A stretch of DNA of 64,000 nucleotides from NCBI GenBank assembly GCA_036873135.1, contig JAPTYO010000059.1, positions 24,379,066 to 24,443,065 on the forward strand, in the 5' to 3' direction. Below, one piece after another: positions 37,582-49,237 of the stretch. The DNA comes from Clarkia xantiana subsp. parviflora. Its lineage: Eukaryota > Streptophyta > Magnoliopsida > Myrtales > Onagraceae. The notes under the pieces were generated by a model that did not search any database, was not told where the DNA came from, and saw nothing but the letters and a program-made list of their open reading frames with translations. Both the position numbers and the translations under genes were made by a program. Each line of letters starts with the position of its first letter. Position 1 is the stretch's first letter.

Positions 37582-38211
37582 CACTTCACAGTTGGACACA
37601 AGAGTGTGGACTAGAGATCTACGAAATTTCTCATGGACTAAACTATGTAACGGCTTTAAGCGGCCTAATTTCCACCAATTAGAGGCCTGTATTTAATTGC
37701 AAACTTGTAAATAATCAAAAAAGTGAAAAAATGCGATTTAGTGGTTCTTGTCACATCATATCACATCACTTAAGTGAATTAGACCACGGTTCGATGAAGA
37801 TGAAGAAGATAAGCAGGATGGACAGAATCTTCTTTTCCCTTTTCTTAAGATTATTTTTCAATAACCGTACCAAAAAGTAAGAGAGATAAAGACTCTTCTT
37901 TACCAATTTATTTAATATATATATATTTATATTTTCATGACTGTGCAAAAGTTATCTTACTATTTATTAACTGCATACGTAGTTCTATTCTAGTATAATT
38001 ATGTTCAAATTTACTAAATTCTCTTTTAAATCACCGATCTAGCCAATAATTTTTTTCTATTCACTTATATTGATGTATACCTTAGGCTTTATTTGGATAA
38101 ATATATATTAATAATATCAAGTTATTTTTTTTCCAATTATTTTAGGGTATCAATTTATATGATTATATTATATATTATAATAGTAATGATAAGGAATATA
38201 ATATTAAAAAA
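37582..38211. other. GER upstream region
   Basis: Promoter and leader of the minus-strand GER gene, then AT-rich DNA up to the tandem array. Nothing else is recognised. Confidence 0.5.
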
Positions 38212-39796
38212 ATTCAACCACTAAGGCATAGTGGAAATACTAAACCCCTAGTCAAGTTTACTATAAACCTTATCCATACCCTAAATGAAAACCACCACCA
38301 GAGTAAATAAAAAAATAGACATTTAAATAATTAATTAATATTATGGAATATAATTCATGCACATAAAATAATATTAGTTGCTACTGATTTCATATATCAA
38401 TTGGAAAAAAATATAATATAATTAAATTTTAAATTTTAAAAAAATTCAACCACTAAGGCATAGTAGAAATACTAAACCCCTAGTCAAGTTTACTGTAAAC
38501 CTTATCCATACGCTAAATGAAAACCACCACCAGAGTAAATAAAAAAATGACATTTAAATAATTAATTAATATTATGGAATATAATTCATGCACATAAAAT
38601 AATTTTAGTTGCTACTGATTTCATATATCAATTGGAACAAATATAATAGAATTAAATTTTAAATTTTAAAAAAATTTCAACCACTAAGGCATAGTGGAAA
38701 TACTAAACCCCTAGTCAAGTTTACTGTAAACCTTATCCATACCCTAAATGAAAACCACCACCAGAGTAAATAAAAAAAATGGACATTTAAATAATTAATT
38801 AATATTATGGAATATGCACATAAAATAATATTAGTTGCTACTAATTTCATATATCAATTGGAACAAATATAATAATATTAAATTTAAAAAAAATTCAACC
38901 ACTAAGGCATAGTGGAAATACTAAACCCCTAGTCAAGTTTACTGTAAACCTTATCCATACCCTAAATGAAAACCACCACCAGAGTAAATAAAAAAAATGA
39001 CATTTAAATAATTAATTAATATTATGGAATATAATTCATGCACATAAAATAATTTTAGTTGCTACTGATTTCATATATCAATTGGAACAAATATAATAGA
39101 ATTAAATTTTAAATTTTAAAAAAAATTCAACCACCAAGGCATAGTGGAAATACTAAACCCCTAGTCAAGTTTACAGTAAACCTTAACCCTAAATGAAAAC
39201 CACCACCAGAGTAAATAAAAAAATGGACATTTAAATATTAATATTATGGAATATAATTCATGCACATAAAATAATATTAGTTGCTACTGATTTCATATAT
39301 CAATTGGAACAAATATAATAGAATTAAATATTAAATTTAAAAAAAATTCAACCAATAAGGCATAGTGGAAATACTAAACCCCTAGTCAAGTTTACTGTAA
39401 ACCTTATCCATACCCTAAATGAAAACCACCACCAGAGTAAATAAATAAATGGACATTTAAATAATTAATTAATATTATGAAATATAATTCATGCACATAA
39501 AATAATTTTAGTTGCTACTGATTTCATATATCAATTGGAACAAATATAATAGAATTAAATATTAAATTTTAAAAAAATACAACCAATAAGGCATAGTGAA
39601 AATACTAAACCCCTAGTCAAGTTTACTATAAACCTTATCCATACCCTAAATGAAAACCACCACCAGAGTAAATAAAAAAATGGACATTTAAATAATTAAT
39701 TAATATTATGGAATATAATTCATGCACATAAAATAATTTTAGTTGCTACTGATTTCATATATCAATTGGAACAAACATAATAGAATTAAATATTAA
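38212..39796. repeat. Seven-unit tandem repeat array (~218-232 bp units)
   Basis: Units begin near 38212, 38444, 38675, 38893, 39125, 39346 and 39577, each carrying TTCAACCACTAAGGCATAG, ACTAAACCCCTAGTCAAG, CATACCCTAAATGAAAACC, AATTAATTAATATTATGGAA and TTGCTACTGATTTCATATAT. Units 1, 3 and 5 read AATAATATTAG, whereas 2, 4, 6 and 7 read AATAATTTTAG. Units 3 and 5 have short deletions. No frame is conserved across units. The array ends abruptly at 39796 against unrelated sequence starting GGTTGTCAGGTGCAGCC. Confidence 0.95.
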
Positions 39797-40015
39797 AGGT
39801 TGTCAGGTGCAGCCACTACTATGCTGTTGGGTCACAGTACATCCAAACAAATTTAACGGGAGATCCTAACGCTGTTAAACCGGAATTAGTCGAACCAGAC
39901 CAGGCCGAAAATCATTAAACCAGATATTAAGAATAAAATACATTATTAATAGGCCGCATGAAGCAGCGGCCGCTCCATAGTTTAGTCCATTTCTCATAGC
40001 AATTATAACTTATAA
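39797..40015. other. Short spacer between tandem array and foldback element
   Basis: Contains GCCACTACTATGCTGTTGGG and a GCAGCGGCCGC patch at about 39962. No gene is recognised. Confidence 0.4.
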
Positions 40016-41311
40016 GGGTTAATGATCAAATTGCTACCTGATGGCCCGTTTACAAATCAATACCACAATTTTTTATTTTGAAAATTATCTATCTCAACTT
40101 TGAAATTCATATCAAATCTACCTTATCAATTTTTTTGTCAATTTAGACAGAATTGAACCATATGTGTTTTTTTCAAATATTTTTCTTCCAAAAATGTCAT
40201 TGTTTTTATTACTTACCTCCTTCGTGAACATACTTCACCATCTTCTCTCAATTATTATCTTTTCTTTATTATTGTCTTCTATGTCGTATATATATCTTCA
40301 ATTTCAAGATTTCAGACAAACTTCTATATTACTAATTAACAATTCCACCATAAAAAAAGTTAACTTCGCCGCTCTACTTGCTCTGTTCACCTGAAAATTA
40401 TGTATGGAATTTGCAAATGTCATATATATCCTAATGAAAATATAACGGAATTCAAGTTGTTTTTATGTTAGTTCCAAGTATACCAGATATAGATACATAT
40501 TTAAAGTTGTCTCTTTCAGGTGTTTCAATTTCTTTTTTATCTCTTATTATTATCTTATTTTTTATCTTTTTGTACAAATGCTGAAAATGCTAGTAGGTGG
40601 AGAGAATTTAACTTAATTTGTATTATATTTTAAGGACGTATTACTTTTTTATGACTTTGATCCACAAATACCCAGACCCCTTTCGTTGGAAGCAATTGAA
40701 CAACAGAATAACGAAAAATATTCACTATGATTCAACAACAAAATAACAAAAAGTAAATGTCGTAATAGTGAAAATTGCAGCAGCAAAAAGTGAAGAAAAA
40801 AAACAGCAATGATACAACATATTTACTGCAGCAAGATAACACAGCAAAATAACACATAACCTAAACGTAATATAATTAAAACTGAACTAAAAATTGCATA
40901 AGCCAAAGCGGGAAAAAAAAAACAATGAAACAACACCATTACTGCATCAAAACAACAGCAAAACAACTTTTAAATTTTGCAGCTTGTTTTGATGGAGGAA
41001 TTGTTAATTAGTAATGTAGAAGTTTGTCTGAACTTTTAGAATTGAAGATATACATACGACATAGAATAAAATAATAAAGCAATGATGATAACGGAGAGAA
41101 TATGGTGAAGTATGTTCACGCAAGGAAGAGAGACAATGGCATTTTTGGAAAAAACACATGTGGTTCAATTCTGTCTAAATTGAAAAAAATTTGACTGAGG
41201 TAGCGATTTGATCTGAATTTCAAAGTTGATGTAACTAATTTTCAAAATTAAAAGTTGAGATAGCGATTTGTAAGATGGTCAAAGTTCGGGTAGCAATTTG
41301 GTTATTAACCC
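40016..41311. mobile_element. 1.3-kb foldback element with ~340-bp arms
   Basis: The left end GGGTTAATGATCAAATTGCT and right end (inverse) GGGTTAATAACCAAATTGCT head imperfect inverted arms of about 340 bp. For example, TACATTACTAATTAAC-type sequence near 40330 pairs with GTTAATTAGTAATGTAGAAG near 41010. The ~600-bp centre is AT-rich and shows no recognisable protein. Flanks AACTTATAA and CAATTATAA match at 7 of 9 positions, a possible old 9-bp duplication. Ends resemble those of 9248-9886 (CAAATTGCTACCTGA). Confidence 0.75.
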
Positions 41312-41880
41312 CAATTATAATGGCTAAATTACTATTTTTAGCCACATTATTTATTTTTTTGTTAATTTTTTGCCAAGAGAGATTTTATTTATTACGATAA
41401 TGAAATAGCTTAATCCGAAGTACAATCAAATAACATAATTAAAAGAAGAGGAAAAGGGGTAAGGGGTACTACGACTTAATTAGTCGGACACATCTCCTTT
41501 CTGGATAGGATTGCAATTCAGTTTGTACATCGATTGGCGCTTCTTTGAATGACCTTCCAAGTAATATTTGGGATCAAGCTCGCGACTTGCCGAATAAAGC
41601 TAAAAATGTTGTCGAACTTCCAGTTGGAGTAGGACCTTTCTACAATGCTCTTGGAGCAACATGCTTTTGCCACTATTTTTTTTTATTTTTCTATTGCCAT
41701 AAAGGTGAACCCCATAGAGAAATTGATATTTTTAATGGTATGATACACACCTTGGGTGTAGTTAAAAAAATTCATACTTTTCCATATTTTTAAAGTTTTA
41801 GTTATGTTACAATTAAGTCCACCATAGTATTAAAAAAACAAAAAGCATGGTGCTCCCAAAGCATAGTAGAAAAATCCACA
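41312..41880 (+). other. Spacer with an unrecognised 82-codon open frame
   Basis: A frame at 41545-41793 reads LNDLPSNIWDQARDLPNKAK then NVVELPVGVGPFYNALGA. Its codon use and composition look protein-like, but it begins with TTG, enters a T-rich stretch, and has no partner exon that I can find. I do not recognise the family. It may be a gene fragment or captured exon next to the foldback element. Confidence 0.35.
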
Positions 41881-42300
41881 TAAATCTATTATAAAAGAGA
41901 AAGTGTTACGAAAGTAGATAGTTAATAGAATAGAGAATTTGATGATAATATTACACATTTAGGCTCTTATACAGGGATTACATGGATTTGGAGATGAAAT
42001 AAAATCAGTACAATGAAAGTCTAAATAAGGAAGATGATATATACACATAATATTGAACGTCTATAAAATATATTTATAACACTCCCCTTGAATTTCATAA
42101 GGGAATTGTGCCTCATTAAAACTTTACTAGAAAAAACTCAGTGGGATAAAAAATCAGTGAAGAAAAAAGAGTACACAATTATGGATCCCTTTTGTAAGCT
42201 GACTAGTTAAATCACAATTTTTTCAGTCAATCTCTTTTCTGCCAGCTGCTTCTTTTCGCCCCCTAATGTTGGGAAAAGTTATTCATCAATGACAATCAGC
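41881..42300 (-). mobile_element. Decayed Ty1/copia LTR-retrotransposon remnant
   Basis: Around 42075-42180 the plus strand reads AACACTCCCCTTGAATTTCA, CCTCATTAAAACTTTACTAG and AACTCAGTGGGATAAAA, wording common in plant copia LTR and flanking regions. On the minus strand, 42190-42270 encodes FPTLGGEKKQLAEK, resembling the copia polyprotein segment FPxLGGxK, followed by a stop. No RT or integrase is intact. Limits are approximate. Confidence 0.4.
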
Positions 42301-43548
42301 AACTCTTGCCTTAATATATATCAGTCATTATTCCCAAATAATTTATTTGTGACGAACACATTTTTTCGAACATTCAAGACCCATCTTTGTGCAATGCGGT
42401 TGAGCTATTTAAGTATACATTGCACATCATACAATTCTTATATGGGAAATTTGTCTATTGACTAAAAGTTGGTTGTAATGGGGAGAATTGTGATATAACA
42501 TTGGCTTGATGCGCCATTATATAGCTGTTTCATAACAACATGCAGTTGTACTCAATTTTCTCTCATTGGTAGCGGTTTAACTATTTAATTGGAGGTTATT
42601 TGTAACTTTTATGATAAAATGCAAATCTGGACGTGTAATTGTCTGAATCTTATAGTAAATATCAAACTTTCAATATCATCATTATTCTTTAGTATATAAT
42701 CTGAAAACTTTGCTCTTGCAATTTCATAAATGCACATGTGACCATATAGTAGATGCATCTTTTAGTAATAATATTGTGGTCTGTAGGTGAACGAGCGTAT
42801 ATTCACATTTTATAATTTCCCTAAATATGAGAATTTAGTCCCGATTTTTATTGATGATGATGATCACACAATTAATTTTCTTTGAGAGCAAGCATCATAT
42901 AATTTATGGAGAATCTTCAGTTTCTTCCAAATAATTTATTGTGATCCGGAATGGTCTGTAACCGGTCACTCCAAATATCATATTATATAGGTAAAACTTC
43001 TGGTTTACCTCATGTATTAGTAAACTTCTAGTTTAACTGATATGTGTATCTTTCATATTTCCGTAAGAGATATGTCATGTATCTCTTGTAACATAATACG
43101 CATATACATTATTTTACTCATCAATGTAGAATTTGTCCTTGAATATATATATAATGATCTCATTCATCATTCATAAAATTTTCACATCTATTTTCAAATA
43201 TATATAAATTAAAAAAAAAACTATCAGAATACGGTTTTTGAATACAATATTTAAGAATAAATTACTCAAAGAAGTAAGATGTCTATCTTTTTAATACATA
43301 CTTATATTAATTTAAAATGTATTAAACATGATTCAATGATTCTGTAATATAAGTTTTCATATATTGTAAAATCTTGTGCAACGCACATTTAGTAACTATT
43401 ATATATTTTTTTGGACTTGTATAAAATATTATTATATAACATATATATTTATATTATATATATATATTTATTATTATAAAAACTTTTTTTTATGGAAATT
43501 ATAAAAGTATATTCACTATCCTGATTCCTGTTTTAGGCTTTTAGCCGA
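42301..43548. other. AT-rich spacer, possibly further retroelement debris
   Basis: No recognisable coding motif on either strand. TA-rich microsatellite-like stretches occur at 43140-43220 and 43390-43490. Confidence 0.4.
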
Positions 43549-43557
43549 AAAAATATA

Positions 43558-44071
43558 GGGAAAAGTACGTAAAACATACAACATGTTTGAAAAAGATGGT
43601 TTTATGGACCAATATATTTTAAAATGTACAACGTGTTTGAAAAAGATGGTTTTATGGACCAATATGTATTAAAATGTACAATAAGCTTGCAAAAGATGTT
43701 AAAACGACATACCGTACACTTGTTATCAATAGTCTCATTGAGTGGACACGTACGAAACTCATTTTTAGAAAAAAAAATAATAATTAAAACAAGAAATTAA
43801 TTTATACATAGCAATATGGGTGGATGTAGATAATAATTATTATTATTATATTTTTTTAAAACGTGATCCGCAAGTGTTCACTTAATGAGACTAGTGACAA
43901 CAAGTGGACGATAGTCATTTTACCATCTTTTGTAAGTTTGTTGTACATTTAAAAAAAAATTGGTCCATAAAACCATCTTTTTCAAACATGTTGTACGTTT
44001 TAAAACATATTGGTCCATAAATGATAAAACCGTATTTTCTAAACACGTTGCATGTTTTACATACTTTTCCC
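43558..44071 (+). mobile_element. Long-TIR MITE, copy 3
   Basis: Starts GGGAAAAGTACGTAAAACAT and ends ACATACTTTTCCC, with the same internal order as copy 1: doubled GTTTGAAAAAGATGG segments, AAACAAGAAATTAATTTATA, then an ATAATTATTATTATT centre. Flanks AAAAATATA (43549-43557) and AAAAATACA (44072-44080) match at 8 of 9 positions, supporting a 9-bp target duplication. Confidence 0.88.
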
Positions 44072-44080
44072 AAAAATACA

Positions 44081-44702
44081 ACATTTACTATGTCAAAAAA
44101 TAGAAGAAGAAACATTTACCATTTTTTTTTTTTTTCCGGCCATGTATAGTACTTGTTTTATACCCCAAAAGTTGATCAAAATTTCATAACCTGCCACTGT
44201 GAGAGTGTCGGGACACTTTCGGAATCTCATAGAGCGCCTACTATCTACATTCAGCCGAGCTGTCAAGGCCTGTGTGCGAAAAAAAGTCAAGGCCTGAATA
44301 AAGCCATTTTTAGTATTTTACTGACCCTGATTGGGCCTGATACTAGTTCGGGTCAGTTATTTCCAGCCCAAGTTGAATTTAATGCAGACATATAGGAGAA
44401 CCGTGGCAAGCTCCCATTGGTTAAAACGGATAGGAAGGTGATATATTACTGTACGCTCGGCACCAGGAATCCAGGATCTTCTTCTATTCTGGACTGGAGG
44501 GCTCTAGAATCTCCAGAACCCTCTATTTCCCTCTCCCTCCAATCTTTTCCCTCCACCACCGCTATTATATTTCAACTCACGAACTAACCGCCGATCGCCA
44601 TAGCTGCCTGATTTCTCCGAGTTGACGAAGTGAAAGATTGAGATCGCTGTGTCGTGATTAACTCACCCATTGGAAACTCCGCAACTTTATTGATTGTTGA
44701 GG
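44081..44702 (+). promoter_or_regulatory. Upstream region of the 44703 gene with site II boxes
   Basis: TGGGCC at 44332-44337 and AGCCCA (inverse TGGGCT) at 44365-44370 lie 330-370 bp before the ATG. A pyrimidine-rich leader (CCCTCTCCCTCCAATC) follows around 44530. I infer promoter and 5' UTR; no transcription start is evident. Confidence 0.45.
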
Positions 44703-46260
44703 ATGGACTGTTTTGTAAATATGAAGATGAAGCGGAAGGACCTCGACGACCTCGATGAAGATTTTTCCGACTTCTCGCTCTCTACTCCGGCGAGGAAGAT
44801 TCGCCGCCTGGTACGATCTCTCTCTCTCTTACATTCGTGCGGAATTTGCTTAAGCTGTAGGAACGTATTTGCGGTAATTTTAGGCAATCGGTTTGTTCAA
44901 ACTCGTCATCTCTCTTGTTCATGTGTCGATTTTCGTGAAGATGCTACATTTTAGTTAATTTTCAAGACATGAGAAGGAGAATGCTCCGGAATAAATAGGT
45001 TCCGCTTTAAGGCCTGCCATTTGTGACCACCGTCTCTGAACTGATTGAGGTTTACGCTAATTTTAGGAATAATAATGGCCTCATTGATTGAGAGCCGTGT
45101 TTATTGTTGATGATCATAACTGCCTCCATAGGAGATTAATCAGTAACTGATTGCGTCTCTACTAGCTCTAGGTCGATTCGATACCTTAAATTTGTGACAC
45201 AATTGCTGAAGGTTTAGAAATTGTAATTGATTTTGTTTAAATCTGGTTCTGATTTCAGGACATGGAATTGCCGCCTATGATGGAAGACGAAGATACCGAG
45301 ACCGTTATCCCAAGCTATAAACCTAGTCCTGTAGCTCGACAAGCTGGAAGGGGACTTGTGATTGAAGAATTGCCTACTACGTCAGCATCACCCCTACCAG
45401 TCCCAGCAAATGAAGAGAGGGCTATTGTCCTCTTCTCGCCTGTCAATGGCTCTTCTCTGCTGCAAAATTCCCCAACAACCATGTATCTTTCAGTTGATCC
45501 TAATTTAATTGCTGGGTTCAGAAGTAAGTAATCCATTCTTAACTAGGCTGCTACATATGACGGTTGAGTTTTCAGATTCCAATTTTTGCCTTTGGTGCAA
45601 TCAATGTTTGCAAGTTGTTTATATTACATGCCATTTCTTCTACAAGTTGTGGGTGAATCATTGTTCTGGTCGGTTGGCACATTGTATATATAGACAAGAA
45701 GAGAATAGGAGCATATTTGAGATCATAGACAGCTGGAAATTATTAGTAGTATAAAAACAGGAAGCATGTGCATTCAACATCTATTCTGCAGATCACTGTA
45801 GAATATCTGACTATGAAAGATGTGATCTGTATGTGTTTTTCCTTGCCCGATAATTCCCTGATCTCACTCTCACCCGTGCTGATGATGTGCAGGACATTTT
45901 CGTGGAGCAAACTCGTACATTGTTGAAAGAGATGGAGATGATGATGTGGAAGTTGGTGATGAATTAAATGAGTGCAAAGCCATGGTGCCATGGGTACCCC
46001 CCTCGCAACTTCCAAGCGTATCTGGTTATCGGACAGCAGAGGCTCCACCAGTTGTCATGGAGGATGATGAAATGGGGGAAGCATTCATGGATATTGAAGA
46101 AGACGACATTGGGCCAGCCAGTTCTAAAAACAACTTTTCAAGTCATTATGGTGAAGAAGCAGCCAAGGGAAACAACTCAATGCCCTCTTCTCAGTGGCCA
46201 CACTGCATGACTCCTCAAGTTCCCCCTGCACCCTCGTCTCCCATTGTATGGTTTCGCTGA
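44703..46260 (+). CDS. Conserved uncharacterised plant protein, probably nuclear
   Basis: Three exons, 44703-44810, 45259-45523 and 45893-46260, with GT-AG junctions, encode 246 residues. The start MDCFVNMKMKRKDLDDLDED is followed by FSDFSLSTPARKIRRLDMEL, which has two basic clusters (KMKRK and ARKIRR) that could be nuclear-localisation signals. The middle is acidic and proline-rich (PPMMEDEDTETVIPSY). A hydrophobic stretch reads TTMYLSVDPNLIAGFR. The C-terminal half is strongly acidic (DGDDDVEVGDELNE, MEDDEMGEAFMDIEEDD) and ends PPAPSSPIVWFR. No catalytic domain, signal peptide or membrane segment is visible. The layout resembles a plant-specific family of unknown function; the basic N-terminus with acidic tail suggests a chromatin or transcription role, but that is inference only. 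The ATG was preferred over an upstream in-frame TTG at 44694. Confidence 0.85.
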
Positions 46261-46779
46261 AAAACAGCAGCTATTGAAGGGTGTAGGGAATTGTAAGCCA
46301 TGACTATGTTGGGTTTTGTGTCAATGGAGGTAACTAGCTGTTTCAATACCTGCAGTTGTGAGTGATAGATAGTATTGCTGGTATTGATTGGCCATTTGGG
46401 GGAGGTGTTTTATGTGTCTATTTTGTTTTGTCAACACCAAGTTGATTAATCTTGACAATACGACTTCCTATGTCCTCTAATTTCTGGAGTATATTTAGGT
46501 ACTTGCTCATCATGGTTTAGTAAATATAATCTCCAGGCTCGTGCAAAATCCAAGTTGGAATTTCAAATTCGATTTCGTTGTAAAAACAACGGAGCCATGA
46601 ATTTTGAAGGCGATCGAACTGCATTTTAGAAGTAGCCCTTTGCTGCCGACATTTGGAGGGGACATTCTTTTTTGAAATTTAACCTATTGATCGATTGGTG
46701 TATTTTACGGTTTTACCTATATCTAAAGTAAAATAGTAAATCTTGCAGTAGTAATAAGAGTTAAAAATGTTTTTTTTTT
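46261..46779. other. 3' region of the 44703 gene
   Basis: Presumed 3' UTR and AT-rich spacer. No further gene is recognised. Confidence 0.45.
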
Positions 46780-47440
46780 TGCGCCGCGTGTTTGACAAAA
46801 GTGTTGATTTTTGTTGTCGTATATTTTATTTTGTAGGTTTTTTGTATTAGTTAGTTAGCGATTAAGTTTGACCGATATATATATTATTTTTTTAATTTGG
46901 GTTTTTAATCTATACGTTTAACTTTTAATTTTTATAATTTAGTAATTAAAAAAACTCAATTAGACCCTATGGTCTAATTGACTTAGTTATGGTGCGACCA
47001 ATGGCTGAGTTGGATCACAGATAGAGTCGCTGGACAACTCCAGCCGTGGTCCGACCTAGTCATGGTTGTACCATGGCTGGATCAATATCACTCTAGGGTC
47101 TAATTTGGTTTTGAGAAATGATTCTCGTTCCGACATTAAGTCACGAGATGATCCGACTTAAGAGAGGTTAATTATTTCACCTCAAATGTTCACAAAATTA
47201 CAATCACTGCCCTCCTCTCTAAAGTCGGAACAAGTCGTGACTTCTTGTCGGACTGTTTATCAACTCTCTTTGGTTTTTTAGGAAATAAATTGTAAAAATA
47301 AAAAATTACGTGTATAAATTGGAGAACTAAAGTAAATAAAATTAAAGTATTTAACGATTAAAATTTACAGTTTTTGATTAATGAATATACCAAAAGTCTA
47401 TAAAAAATACAAACATATGACACTAAAAACAGTACTGATC
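46780..47440. repeat. Imperfect inverted repeat, possible old TIR element
   Basis: The arm at about 46800-46960 (TTTTTGTTGTCGTATATTTT) is loosely inverted relative to 47280-47430, whose reverse complement carries TTTTTAGTGTCATATGTTTG. The interior is GC-richer (CCAGCCGTGGTCCGACCTAG) and holds a second fold between TCTAATTGACTTAG and TAGGGTCTAATTTGG. There is no coding capacity, and no target duplication was located. Confidence 0.4.
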
Positions 47441-47703
47441 AAATATATAATATTATAACGGAACCCATTTTTGTTGATGTAACTGCGATCAACTATGACT
47501 GCCTAACAGAGCAATCATCAAGCATATTTTAGTTACAGAACGCGAATAAGACGATCTAATTTTCACACCACACCAATAATACAATGAAAATTATACTGAT
47601 AAGTTTGATTCTTGTCTACTTTTTAATAGTTGTATTTTTAATTATTTAATTTTTAAAGTTTACTCATTCTTAATTGAGTACTTGTGAGTTTTGATATATA
47701 AAC

Positions 47704-49228
47704 GGTATTTAAATCAAATTGGTACCTGGTTAACAGCCTAAAATGAATTGGTACCTCCACTAAATTTTGTGACAAATTGGTACCCGAGTTAACCTGGATG
47801 TTGCACCGTTAGAATTTCTGGTTAAAACTAACAAAATCTCATTTTGGCGCATGAAAAGACTAAAATACCCTTATTGCAGAATAGCTACGTAATAGCAATT
47901 CAAAACTTTGGAACCCAATATCTCACTCATTTCTTCATCTTTTAAGACGATTTTTTTTAAAACCACATAATTTTTCGAGATCTATGCAACCCAAATAGCC
48001 GTAAAGTGATTTTCCCAGTTTTTTTCCAATAACGTTTTCCATGTTAATTCATTCTTTTTTGTATCAAACTCCACCGCATTCTAACACTTATCACCCATGA
48101 TCACCCAATTTTTTTACTAATTGGATTCCAATACTACAATCAAACCGTTGCTTTTGGATTCCAACACTTCTGTTTAAAAACCAAATTGATGTTATACATT
48201 TCATCCAAAAGAAAACAAAAAATGAAAGTTTGTCGAATTAATTGTTATGCAATCTATAACTTACTGGAATTTTTCTTGATGTCTCCAATAAACTATACTG
48301 GTGTGTCTCTAAATCAATAAACGTCACTGCAAGAGAACATATGGATCTTAGATAGATAAATATGTTTCATTAAAAGAACCACACAAAGAATTTTACCACT
48401 ATGTGGCTAGAGACAAACAATAAATTTTCTTTCGAGATATTGCCAAAACGTTCCATTTGCAATTTTATGTTGGACCATGTCAAGCTTTTAAAATCGAAGA
48501 CCTGCAGAACCGGTCAATTTTTCAGCATGTCCAAAAAATATATAAACAAAAAAATTGGTAGCTTATCATGCTAAGATCCATATATTCTCTTGTAGTGACG
48601 TTTATTGATTTAGAGACACATCAATATAGTTTACTGGAGACGTCAAGAAAAATTCTAGTAAGTTATAGATTGCATAATAATTAATTCGACAGATTTTCGC
48701 TTTTTGTTTTCTTTTGGATGAAAGGTATAATATCAATTTGGTTCTTAAACAGAAGTGTTGGAATCCAAGAGCAACTGTTTGATTGTAGTATTGGAATCCA
48801 ATTAGTAAAAAAATTTGGTGATCAAAGTTGATAAGTGTTAGAATGCGGTGGAGCTTTATACAAAAAAGAACTAATTAACATGGAAACCGGTGTTTATTGA
48901 AAAAAAACTGGTCAAATCACTTTAAGGCTATTTGGCTTGCATAGATCTCGAAAAGTTATGCGGTTTCAAAAAAAAAAAATTGTCCAAAAAGATGAAGAAA
49001 TGAGTGAGATATTGGGTTCCAAAGTTTTGAATTGCTATTACGTAGCTATTTTGCAATAAGGGTATTTTAGTCTTTTCATGCGCCAAAAATGAGATTCCGT
49101 TAGTTTTAATCAGAAATTCTAGCGGTGCAACACCCATGTTAACTCGGGTACCAATTTGTCACAAAATTTAGTGGGGGTACTAATTCGTTTTGGGCCGTTA
49201 ACCCATGTACCAATTTGATTTAAATCCC
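47704..49228. mobile_element. 1525-bp near-complete foldback element with perfect 9-bp TSD
   Basis: Arms 47704-48351 and 48571-49228 (about 650 bp each) are inverted copies with scattered mismatches, separated by ~220 bp. The left end GGTATTTAAATCAAATTGGT and right end (inverse) GGGATTTAAATCAAATTGGT agree. The target duplication TATATAAAC is perfect at 47695-47703 and 49229-49237. No open frame of note exists. Size of duplication and arm length fit a non-autonomous Mutator-like element or foldback derivative; the superfamily call is inference. Confidence 0.9.
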
Positions 49229-49237
49229 TATATAAAC

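Noticed and set aside
37582..37599. Upstream GTG start for GER
   Set aside because: The open frame extends to 37599 only through non-ATG codons; ATG at 37579-37581 fits the family's N-terminus.
38212..39796. CRISPR-like array
   Set aside because: Units are ~225-bp contiguous satellite monomers without unique spacers, in a plant nuclear genome.
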